Shown here piece after piece: positions 51,801 to 63,407 of a DNA stretch of 64,000 bases (positions are counted from its first letter, which is position 1; each line of letters starts with the position of its first letter). Below the pieces are notes generated by a model. It did not search any database. It saw only the letters and a list, made by a program, of their open reading frames with translations, and had not been told where the DNA came from. The position numbers and the translations under genes were made by a program. This DNA is from Adineta vaga (Eukaryota > Rotifera). The stretch is from positions 6,758,001-6,822,000 of the forward strand of contig CP075497.1 of NCBI GenBank assembly GCA_021613535.1, written 5' to 3'.

Positions 51801-53568
51801 TTACAATTATGCAAATAGAGGGAAAATATCTTTTATGAGATCTTACGAAATCTTCATGAAAAAACAACACTGCTCCACAAGTACAATCATGCAAACAGCT
51901 ACGATTCATTCTGTAGATATTTTCTGTTTGGTCGTGTGTAACATGATATGTAGTTAAAAGCTACATTAATGGATTGATCATCAATGATATTTTTAGAAAT
52001 TGTTACATTTCTTGAGAATCTGATGAATGCTAACGAAAAAGGTGTTCGAAGTTTAGAATATCCACCTCGTAGTTTTGATGTGCCCGACTATTGTTATTTT
52101 AAAATGCTAATTATGATTATTAAAAGATAGATCTTCTTTCCTATTATGAAATTTGATATTTGTCGAGATAAGTCGCTGATGCGTCAATATATTGTTTACT
52201 TCTGAGTAGAGTAGTCAATGATGTCATAGGTTTTCGAAGGTATATCAGTCATGGTAATCATCAACATGAAAGTATATCATGAGAAAGTTCTATTTTGTTA
52301 TTATACTTTATAGGTGATGTGATTTTTGAGAAATGAATGATTGAATAACAAGATGAACCATATCTCTTTGCGATTGTATGTTTCTTCGTAGAGAAAACTA
52401 TCAACATTCATATTTAAACGCAATCTCTATGATATTAATAGTATATTTCGTCTAGATATGATTAAACACGTACATCCAAGACAGATATTCTTCATCGATA
52501 GAACTAATCTACATTTACAAATAGATACTCGTTCATTATCAGTATAGCTATGTTCAAAGCTAATAAATTGAATTTGCTCACAACGGATACAAGTCGATTG
52601 TGAACGTTATGTCTGAATGATTTGCTGATGAAATATGTGTTACGTTTTCTTTGTGTTCTTCGTGTAATTGAACTAAAACCTTTCTGTTTGATCAATATAT
52701 TTGATAAAAGTAAGTGGATAAGCAATGTTCTTCCTTCTGTTTTCGGTAGAAGCTACAGAAACCTCTATTCTTTCGTCATATACATCTGTCTTTATTTTGT
52801 CGTTTTAGACTTAACATATTTGAATGGCTTTGAACGAACCACATCAAGTTTATTACATAATCTCGATACATTGCGATCTACTCTTCATTCTTCGAATTAT
52901 ACTCTCGAACCAATAGAGGCAACCAAACAGAAGGAATATATAGTTATTTTTCAGAATGAAGTATGGCAATCAAAAGGCTGGTTTGTACATAACTGTTTTG
53001 ATACCGAGAAGAAGAGATTTACAATTTATACAATTCCTTATGCGTTATCTGATGATTGTTCTTCACATCAACATCGTTCTATTGCTGCTCAACAATGTCC
53101 TTGTACCGACTTGAAAAGGAAGATCTTGTCATGAATTCTTTTATTTTAGAATCGCAAACTATTGACACTTTAATCTTATATTTTCTTCGGTATTAGCATG
53201 AACATTGGCATTACAAAATATGAATTCTATTCCATCATGACCTACAATGCAACTACGTTCATTCCATCTTTGTATGAAGACTCAACCATTTGAATATCAG
53301 ATAAATACGATGACACAAATATATACTGTTTGTCCTTATCTTGGTACTTTTGTCTCATGCTACAATATATTGCTTTTATGTTTACGACAAAAACCAAAGA
53401 TTCTACTACCGTCTATATTTCAAAGATTTTGACTACTGGAATATTTGCGAAGTTAATAATTCAGATGATCACTTAATGAGTATGCTGCTTGATGGAGAAG
53501 AACTTCGATCGATTAATTGTTCTGTCAAAGTTTACGAACGAGAACATTTATATATTTGTCTATTTTGA
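51801..53568 (+). pseudogene. Possible decayed multi-exon coding region
   Basis: Several plus-strand stretches look like exons, but I could not join them into one open gene. At about 51998-52130 a frame preceded by TTTTTAG reads EIVTFLENLMNANEKGVRSL, then YPPRSFDVPDYCYFKM. At about 52690-53134 one reads TLRSTLHSSNYTLEPIEATK, then EYIVIFQNEVWQSKGWFVHN. At about 53360-53568 one reads DKNQRFYYRLYFKDFDYWNI and ends LYICLF. Residue composition (Trp, Tyr, Cys, Asp) and splice-like AGs suggest former protein-coding sequence; intervening stops argue that it is broken, or that introns were missed. No family was identified. It lies between two related nuclear receptors but does not resemble them. Confidence 0.35.
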
Positions 53569-54595
53569 AAGAATATATTCTATTTAATGTTGCACATATA
53601 TACGCATCAATAAAATTTAAAAATCGATTTTTATTCATATGAACAAAAATATCTTCTATAAAAGTTAATTGACAATTGATTTCAGTCTCTACTATTTCAT
53701 TAATATCGAGGATCGAATTGTCTAATAGAACTAGGATATTTTGATCCAATTGGATCAGAATTATATATAGTTTCTATTCCATAATATACGCCACCAATAA
53801 TGAATTTCTCGTCGGTGAAGATGAGAAGGAAATAAAATAAGTTTTATGGTAGATTTCTTTTCTGTTAAATTATCTACTGCGATCAACGTATTTAAAACAA
53901 CACAGACTGCTGTGAATGTATACAGCGTAATCGAAGAAATAGCATATCGAGAAATAATTAGTACACGAGAAACGCTATTCTTGGTTTTGTGCAGTCGAAT
54001 TGGAACACGAAGTTATTATAGTTCATTGTGCATCACATAGAAAATATTCGTGATGAGTAGTTGTGTTCATTAGTATTGCAAATTTTCATACTACTTATTT
54101 TTATGCATCCGTATGCTTTTTATCTTCTGTTCGGAAATTTACGATTATCGGCCGTAATTCAATCAGAAGGTGATTGGTTGTTCGGTTAGCTTCGCACTGG
54201 TTAGAATATGACGATAAATTTTAAATCATTTCGTTTGATAAAATATATCCAATCATCATTCAGGATGTGTCTTTTTTTCGACAAGTTATTATTGATTGTT
54301 CATTCTCTCTTCTCTCATACTTTTTCATTTTCATTCATTAGATTTCTGTGGATAAATTTTTAACGAAAGATATTATTCAATTGATTTTATTCTTTCCCTT
54401 TTTTTTTCGTTCAACTCGTTTCCTACATCATACACACGACAAAACAATCAAGGAGATAGATGTGTACAAGGAAAAAAAAGAACTCAATCATTAAACACTG
54501 TTCCTTGGCTATCGAATAGAATAAAACACATAATCCAATAAAAACAAACAACAAAATGGTTTTCTTTTTGTATCTGACACCTTTTAATAATGAGT
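53569..54595. other. Gene-poor region upstream of the PCGF gene 3' end
   Basis: About 1 kb with no supported gene. The frame at 53846-54040 (64 residues) has no domain and no splice context. Confidence 0.5.
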
Positions 54596-56626
54596 TCATT
54601 TCAAACTTAGATCAAGTGGAGCTGTATTGCTCGAATCGGGTGACGGTACTCGATTTATCAGCGTCGGTATAATTGTTGAAATTTTTTTCGGCAATAATGT
54701 CCGTCTTGTCGGTGACGATGATGGATAGATGGGTGTTGGTTTAACGATGGTCGAAGAAATTTCAGACGAAGAATTTATCATTGATGAACTTTCTGGTATA
54801 TAAGGTGGAACTTTACAAATTGTTTTCTGTGTTCGTTTGATCTCATTTAAATCTGTTAAACTTCCTTCAACATTAACAATAACCTTTTCTGAAGGTCGAA
54901 ATGTTGTCACTGATGGTTCGACTAGTTCATGTGGTGGACAAAAAGGTGAATCATCAGAATCTGGATCACTATATTCATAATGATTCATTGTTAAACGATC
55001 GAGTACGGATGGTGGAGCTTTAACCATGGTTGGAATGAAACGTGTCCGTCTTCGTGGTTTTGTTTGAGATTTTATAGGTGATGTACGTTTTGGTTGAGGT
55101 GTATGCGTAAGAGAAAAAAATGTCGATGTCGAGCATGGTTTCTTTTTGGCTGGTGATACAGGTGATTGAGTTGTTGGTTGTTGTTTACGTTTGGGAACTT
55201 TTGTAATAGTTTCACATGAATTGACTAGATCAGGTAATTCAACGGGTTCATCAACTTTTTTCGATTGTGGAATATACCAATCGTTGGTTGACGTTTGAGA
55301 TCGACGAATTTTGACTTTAATTTTTGGATCAATGGAACTAGAATCTGATGAAGAAGATAATGATGATTGAAGTAATGGAGTTGGTTTTTTAGGAACTTCA
55401 ATTTGTAAAGGTATTTGTTCAGTTATTTGCGTTTTAGATGGAAGAGGATTTCTTAATTTATGAATACGATTTAAAATTGCTCGATAACCATGCGGACTAA
55501 TAAGAAATCGAATATCAATTGTTTGATTCTAGAAAGAAGAAAAAAACAAATTAATCAATGTTCTTCAATATCAAAGAGAATTTTTTAGTCTTACTTTATT
55601 CATTCGGTCAAAACAGTAACAGACATCAATTAATCTTTCATGATCTTTATTCAATAAAAATGTTTGATAGAAAAGATCAATCTAAACCAAAAATCATTCA
55701 ATCATAGAACTAAAATAAGAAAAGAAAACTGAAAATTTTACTTTAAGATCTGATGACAATGAATATTTAATTCGAATAAATTTCTCTAATAAAAATAATG
55801 GTGCACTAGCTTTACATTCCAAATAACATGGCGATAACTATTTAAAATTAAAATTTCATAATTAACGAACAAATAAAACATGAATTTACTTACTGTTATA
55901 GATGATTTATTACTATTCGGAAACAGATCCAACGAACTAAAAAAAAACATTCGAATATGATCGATTGATTCGTTGACGAATATTGGAAACGAAAATTGAA
56001 CCAATGAAATGAAGAACACTTACATATCCCAATATTGAAGATAAACATCGATCGTTGAATCAAGAGAAATACGTGTTGATTCTAAATTGAACATAAAGTT
56101 ATTGCTTCAGGCAAAAGAGAAGAGATCTACGATGCATTACCATTAGTAATTGTCGGCGATAGTAGAGAAGGTCTGCACGCGATTTCACCTAGAAAGAAAA
56201 ACAGTAAAGTAGAGATAATAATAAGAAGAAATAATGAAGAATAACTTACGTTGAAAAATATATGGAAAAATTTTATACAAAAGTCGTTGAAAGATGAGAT
56301 CAGATCTATTAATATGTCATATGAGTTAGAAAAAAAACATCTGATACCACAGATGAACACTTACTTAAGTGTTTCCAATGGATTGACAATGTTAATTTGA
56401 CAGGTTGGACATTTATTATTGTTCGAATTTTCGAAATAATTCGTTATACATAGTTTGCAAACTAACAAAATGAAATCGTTTTATTGATAAATAATTTTTG
56501 TTGAAATACAAACTTACATCGATGTAGACATTCATTTATAACCGTTGGTGAACGAATAAGACCATGGCATAGAGGACATTTAAACAATGAATTCACAAGA
56601 GGAGATTCAACAGCGATTTTATCCAT
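54596..56626 (-). CDS. Polycomb group RING finger protein (PCGF/Psc/BMI1-type) with C-terminal CtBP motif
   Basis: PCGF proteins pair with RING1 in PRC1 to ubiquitinate H2A. About 500 residues in about nine exons, start MDKIAVESPLVNSLFKCPLC at 56626. The RING spans the first two exons: CPLC, then NECLHRFCKLC joined across an intron, then KCPTC; it is followed by NPLETLK|SDLIFQRLLYKI, like the PCGF linker. A RAWUL-type ubiquitin fold is split over small exons (YLECKASAPLFLLEKFIRIK, IDLFYQTFLLNKDHERLIDV, CYCFDRMNK, QTIDIRFLIS). The long C-terminal part is basic, Ser/Pro-rich and disordered, and ends in PLDLSLK, a PxDLS-type CtBP-binding motif. The second half is longer than in vertebrate PCGFs and recalls insect Psc/Su(z)2. 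The ATG directly abuts TTTTAG (56627-56628). One junction (about 56160-56260) is uncertain in phase. Which PCGF class is unresolved. Confidence 0.82.
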
Positions 56627-56628
56627 CT
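56627..56628 (-). promoter_or_regulatory. Candidate trans-splice acceptor abutting PCGF start
   Basis: On the minus strand ATATATTTTAG ends exactly at the ATG of the PCGF-like gene. As for LCMT2, this leaves no 5' leader unless a spliced leader or 5' UTR exon is added. Confidence 0.6.
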
Positions 56629-59600
56629 AAAATATATTTTTCGTTTCTACTATATCAATTTCAAGGAATAATGTAAAAAATGACTATAAAACAAAAAGAA
56701 TAATGAATAAGGACTATATAAGATATCATTGTATGAAACTAAGTCAACACCTGTATATAATTAAAATAAATGAAGAGCAAAAACTAATTAGATGTTTTAA
56801 TTGAACGAATTTTCTTGTTGTCTCTTCGTGTTTGAGCGTATTTAGTCAGTGATAGACATTCAGACAGTAGGGTTACTCGTTTGGTCTAAGTCAACACAAG
56901 CGGGCGCGAATGAGAGTTGTTCTGATAAGTGCACACACTCACAACACACACACACACACACATACAAACGATAGAGGAAAAAAAGCAATCAAGCTTTGGG
57001 GCAGTGTAAAAAGAAAAAGGTTCAACCTTTCTTTCTTCCTATGTGGTAGAGTATCAAAAAAGCGGCGGGAGCGATAGCGGGCACGTCCTTTTTTTTGTCC
57101 CGATCAAGACGAAGAGAACAGAACAAGAAGAAGAAGACGAAGAAGCTACAGCGGTAGCGACACAGCTGAATTTTCTATTATTACTACTAGTAGTTTAGTA
57201 GACGACGTCGTGGGTCGTTACTAACGCAAGAATGATGGTCGAGTCGAACGGTCGACGACGACGACGACGATGCGGGCAAGCGAGGATAATCATTGCCCAT
57301 CAATAAGGAGGAGAAAGCAAAGAAGAAAGAAGAAAATTTTGTGCAGACAATTTCTATCGGAATGTCTTCGTATACGCATATGACTACTATAGTTATTTTA
57401 TAGAAAAATATAATCGTGTCATAAGTTTACATATTATTCCCATATTTGAAATATGACAATTATTTATTATTTCTTACTTTTGTAAAAATGACAAATAAAG
57501 TATTTCGACGAATATCTGTAAAAACCTACCAGTTTTTTCTTACATTCTTATACATTACACGTCGTGTCTACTACTTTTGGAGCTTTGCAACATCACATCC
57601 ACCCACACAGCACATAGTAAAGAAAGAAAAGAAGAAAAAAAAGGGGGAAGACTGCTTTCTCTTTGTATTTTGCGACCGAATGAGTTATATGGGTGTATGT
57701 GTAGCACACAGTGTTGGATGAATATATTTTTTTTCTTCTTTTCTATACTACCATTAACACGAGCGAGCAAGCGAGCGAACGAGCGCACGAACGAACAAAA
57801 AGAAGAGAAAAAAACGACGCATTCTCGTTGGTTGACTCGAAATGCATCGAGAGAAAAATGTAATTTGATCATCGTCGTGTAGACTATATGACTGATTGAT
57901 GATAGATGTAAAAAGAACGGAAGACGAGTGAGAGAGGTGTGCAGAAACGATGGACATGGCCTTTACTCGCGGGAAAATTCTTATTGGTCCATTAATTGCT
58001 TCGTTTTCTTGTCTGTCGATTTGTGAATGATATTTCGTATCAATAGTTGAAAGAAAAGAAAGAAGAAAGTATAGAATAGACATGAAAGCAATAGAATATA
58101 AACATTTGTAAGAAGAAGAAAAAAGAAATACGATTGGATAAAATTGATGAAAAGAAATATAGGAACTTATTGCTGGATATGATGTGACTAGGTGGAAAAT
58201 CAATCAATTACCTGTGTTTTGTTTACTCAAGTATTGGTGTCACTTGGAGTGATTCTTGAGTATTTACAAAAATATGATCTAGGCACTCTAGAAAAAAGAA
58301 AAATATACTTTTAGTTTACTTTATTTGTTGATATCTCCACATGTCTCAAATAACATTTCGCATGTTTTCAATTCCTGGAGAAAGTAAAATAATTCTATCT
58401 TCAAAGATAAATGTACTTATTTTAATCAAAGACAAATGTAGATCATTTTCTCTTTCGATGACCGACTTATTCCGTAAAAGAAGTCCATCAATGTGCTACA
58501 AAAGTTGATTGTTTTCTCGTACAATCAATAAGAGAGCTTTGGTCAGTAAGAATGCCACTGGCTCTCTATACAGTCTCATGTGCGTGAATCTTCATTTTTT
58601 ATGAAGCAGAATTGAGTAGACCGGAAGGGCAGTCGGCGTCTGAACAATGCTTTATAATCATGATAACTTTTTTTTCTATTTCACCAACTGTCATCGTAAA
58701 AACCATATCCACCAATTTGTACTTGAGATATTGTCTCTACAAATATAGAATATCTCTTTAGTGATCGTTGAAATAAAACTATGACCATATACTATTAAAC
58801 TTCACATTGATTGGTTAACGTCAGAGAATTAAACAGAATATATAGATTGATTGATTAGTTCTCGAATTGGTTATTTCTCTATTTATAATAATAATGGAAT
58901 ACATACAATATGAAATTTTTGCAAATGAGAATTGGAATCTAGAAATTTTATTGGACTATCCATATCACACTGTACATAATGAAAGCACTTAATATAGTTT
59001 TTGTTTGATAAGTACTAATTGAAAAACAATACATGTGTCAATTGCATCTGGTGCTTGCGAAAATATATTGATACGGCACTTTCATACTTTGACACTGGTA
59101 TATGAACTTTGAAAACTATTCTAATAATCAATCGAAATTAAAAATAGAATGAATTGAATTTCATCATTTTTTCTTCAATCATAGAGTATTGAGATGAGTG
59201 ACCACGAGTGTATATTTCGGTAGTTTAAGTTTTGATCAACACGATTAGATACTTATTCGTTTCTTTCTTATGTTTTCATTGCGCATACTGCTAGTTTGCA
59301 ATGCCGCAACTAAGATAATTAGTTATATCAATAGTCAGCATGCTTCGATCAAATCTTGTGAGAGCTGTTTGATGTTTGAATTTATTCGTGAACTATGACA
59401 CGATGGATTGAATCCAGTCAATTATTAGTGCATAAAGGTAACGAGTAGATAGATATGTTTTATGATGTACTGACAACTTTCTAGCTCTTGTTTTCGTTGA
59501 TTACAGTTTGATTGATCGATGGTATTCGAAAAAAATACAGTATACTTCAAGAGTACAATGTTATGATCCGTCTAAATATATAAATTCGTCTATCGGGTTG

Positions 59601-61924
59601 AAGTCAATAGTGGCATTTAATAAAGATTTTCACCGATTTTGTTCTTATGTATTAGCATATAGATGCCTCCATTATTGGGAAATTGAGAAAGGAAACAAAT
59701 AGAGTCCTTGCTCTAGACACGAAATAGATTTTCAATATCGAACTCAAAGAATTGTTTCTATTATCTTTAATAAAATATAAGACACTAAAGTCAGAAGATC
59801 ACATGATAAGTCAACATAATTTTGCTGTTTTCTCATTTAATCCTTTACTCTCCGACGAAGGCTTTCTAAGAGTTGTGAATAAGCTGATCAGTAATTTAAA
59901 GACTAATAGTCATCGATATATCCATGCTATCAGAAAAAAAGTCTGAAGTTGCATCTTATTGGTAATCTATGATGTCCACTCTATAGGGAACATGTCTTTC
60001 ACTTATTATTATTAGGTGTCGTTATAATTATTCTTAAATTCCTTTTTCAATGATCTTTATCATATACAAGAAAGAAAAACAGATAAAGAGAACATATTTC
60101 ACAAATATTTGAAGTTTTATTTTACAAGAGTACGATTAAACGTTATTTTGAACACTACCTTTTTACGTCTACTAGTATCGTTTACTTCCACCACTGTTGG
60201 TAAATGATATAAAATGAAAAGTGAACGCAATATGAAGATAGACAAATATCATTTTATCAAAAGTATTATGTTAGAGCGGTAAAAGGATATATATATATAT
60301 TTCTAAAAACAAATGTAGTTCAAATTCTATGATTCATAACTCTCTTTTCCGTAAAATATCAATGTGTTGGGTACCAGTCTGTCAAAAAGTATATATGTAA
60401 ATATCTATTCATTCGATGAAACTATCCGTAAATATTTTTACATATATCAGTTCATTTAACTATGCGCCGGAAAGCAGCATAAAACGTTTCGAAAATATTA
60501 CGTAGATATTTCTACATTAACTATTTTTATGTCAGTTCCCTCTTCCATGTTCACAGGAATGATTAATCAGATAAATGAGTATTCTGAAATAGCAATTAGC
60601 ATTTATCTTTCATGAAGCATTTATAATAGTTGATAGGCATCTAGTGTGTAATTATTAGTTTTTAGATTATTAAAACTCTCGAAACCATAGAAACAGCGTA
60701 AAGTGGAATTTTGTTTTCTTAATCGATAGGATATGAAGTCTTCCAACAACTAACTGACTTATGTTCTGGAATATGTGATAGTCGTACAAAATAAACATGC
60801 GCATGTGTTATACGATCAATATAGAGACTAGAATTACTTTTCTCTTTTAATCATTGCTCAAAAAAAACATAAGATGATGCTGAAGTAGGTTTCATATTAT
60901 TTAGTATTTATCGTACGATGAATAAGTGAGAGAACATTTGAGGTTATTCTTGTCAAATGATCATGCAAATTCAGTAGAAAACTTAGAATTTTCATTACAC
61001 GCTGAAGCGAAATACATTTTTCGAAGAACAAATCAGGATAGAGAAGACAATCAAACTCATGAGTCATTCTTTAGTACTTCTAAGATTTTCCATACAAGTG
61101 TTAGCGCATCGGACATCAATCTCGAAGATTACAAAAGTTGACATTCTTAAGTTACAAAGTAGAAATCTAACAATGCATTTATACAGAAAATGAATGCATA
61201 ATTATTTTGACACGATCATTTTATTCATTGCAACATATTCTAATAAAGATTATTGAATATTTCTAATCTAGTTTCCTTAGATGTACCTCAAGACGATTGT
61301 ACTGTATTGTTTGTTAAGCGAATCTAAGTGTAATTTAGTACGACTTTTTTTTATAAGGAAATATTATATAGTATCGATCGCCAAAATTAATATTTTTCTC
61401 ACTATAAGGTTCATCAAGAAGATCAAGTCAGACTATGCGAAATGAAACAGACAGTGTGTCATTTTTTTTATCTCGAGAGTAAAAAAATCTATATGCAAGA
61501 GTTTCTTTTTAGTCGATACCTGAAAAATCCCTAAAGATCATAAATACTAATCGTTTCAATGTTCGACAATGAATTCAATCTATTTCTACTGATATGAGTA
61601 TGTTTGTTGTTAAAATACACATAGTTGATTTCTGTAACATCGAAAGAGGCGAAATTATTTTGAACATTCGTATTCATTTGGGAAGAAACAGTTACCTAGC
61701 TGTATGAAATTTCTTCCGATTATCGACAAATGCACGAAGACGTACTTTTTCTCTTCTCTTTTGTGCCTTCGCCACTTTTAATATGGAACATAAAAGTGCT
61801 TTGACACTGACGATGATGTTCACTAGCTCAACATAGATTATATATAAACAACAATCATGATACAGTGAAAATTCTCCACATAATTACAGTTTCTTAATAC
61901 GGATACAAAGCATTTCTAACAATA
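56629..61924. other. 5.3-kb gene-poor region
   Basis: No supported gene. The first part, presumably the PCGF 5' flank, contains an (AC) run near 56943-56961 and a GC-richer block at about 57050-57290 with a (GAC)n run at 57251-57270. Degenerate GAGC/GAAC repeats lie near 57760-57800. Frames at 59508-59702, 59752-59946 and 60926-61141 have mildly protein-like composition but no family, no splice context and no joining; they may be decayed coding sequence. TAATTACAG at 61888-61889 is an acceptor-like site before the next receptor. Confidence 0.6.
57251..57270. repeat. (GAC)n trinucleotide repeat in GC-rich block
   Basis: About six CGA/GAC units inside a locally GC-rich, CpG-containing stretch upstream of the PCGF-like gene. 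Simple repeat. Confidence 0.85.
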
Positions 61925-63140
61925 ATGAAAGATGATGGCAGAGAAGCGAAGCGACTTGCTCGTTGTCCTTTAATCTGTCGTATCTGTGGTGATGTAGCAC
62001 GTGGTATGAATTACAATGTGAAGAGTTGTGTATCATGTAAAGCATTCTTTCGACGAAATGCATTACGATCATCAGTATGTTCATTTCTACATTTTATAAT
62101 ATTATATGAATGATTTTAATCGTTTAGAATGATTTGCATTGTAAATTAAAATATCACTGTGAGATAACAGTTGATACAAGAATAAAATGTCCAGCTTGCC
62201 GTTTAAAAAAATGTTTTGATTTTGGAATGAAAAAAGAATTAATTCAATGCATTTCCAAAGCTCATTCTGACAGGAAAAATACTCAACAATCAACCGTGAG
62301 AAAAACACAAGAAATGCATTTACCAGTGGTGTGTTCACTGTATAGTCTTTCTCAAATAATTTTATTCGTGTTTTATTTTAGCTTCAACCACTAAGCCTTC
62401 TACGAAAAGATCATTCAACACTGACATCGAAACAATGGAATCTTCTTTCCAATGTAATCAATATTTATGATAAACAGAATATAATAAGTGATATACACTT
62501 CATACTTAAAGAAGATTCTTTTTTACCAGTAAAATTACGTGCAAAACCAACAACTGCATTGAATTACATCAATAAGTGTATTTCAAGTGTTCAAATGATA
62601 CTCAAACAATCACCTTATTTTCATTATCTAACATTCCACTCTCGTCAATCTCTTATATACAATAACATATATCTAACAAGTTGTTTAAATGCTGTGTTTG
62701 TTAGTCGTGAAGTCGATCTTTGGAATAATACAGATTTTGGATTATCTTACAATACATTACTTGGAGCGGATTATTTCACACAATTTGCTTCAGTACCAAA
62801 ACGATTAGATAATAATAGTGTACTTCAAAAAATGATGTTATTTATCATGGCATTTTCAAGTAATTATTCCATTGTTACGTTCGATAACAATGAAAATTTT
62901 CATAATAAATCAAATTTGATTGATCTTAATCATGTACAAGATATCTTTGTAAATTTATTATGGAAATATTTAATTTATCAGTATGGATATATGGAAGCTG
63001 TACATCGATATTCATCTTTAATAAAGAGTGTTCTAGATGTTTTGCATGAATTAGAAGAACTGTCAAATAGTGCAATTTATTTACAAATGATGAATATGCT
63101 TATAAAACAAACAGAACAATTATTAATTTTTGATGAGTAG
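61925..63140 (+). CDS. Nuclear receptor, lineage-specific family member 3
   Basis: Third member of the receptor family at 46635 and 49561, about 360 residues in three exons with the same two intron positions. First finger CRICGDVARGMNYNVKSCVSC followed by KAFFRR; second finger ends [14 protein letters not shown]. The P-box reads CVSCKAF. The hinge after the DBD is longer than in the others (SDRKNTQQSTVRKTQEMHLP). The LBD has HSTLTSKQWNLLSNVINIYD and LLWKYLIYQYGYMEAVHRYS. The start (MKDDGREAKRLARC) is the first ATG and lies 35 bp downstream of an AATTACAG site. It is separated from member 2 by 11 kb containing the PCGF gene and decayed sequence. Confidence 0.9.
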
Positions 63141-63407
63141 TAACTAAGAATAAGATTCCCAATATTGGATAAAATACAATTCAATTTATTGTTCATAAGA
63201 TGAACAATTTTCATGCTATTATTTTGTTTCAATGGATGTTGTAACAGTCGATGTCTTTCATTATTCATGATAATCGATATTGATGATAGAATATAGAACA
63301 AGGATGTTCAATATAAATGATTTTTTTTTATATATCGATTACATAAAACAAAACGGAAAACACACGTGACCTGTACGTCGAAACAACAAGAAAAGAAAAC
63401 AAAGATT

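Noticed and set aside
57446-57882. Overlapping open frames on both strands
   Set aside because: Lys-, Phe- and Ser-rich low-complexity translations of purine/pyrimidine tracts and GAGC/GAAC repeats, without splice or domain evidence.
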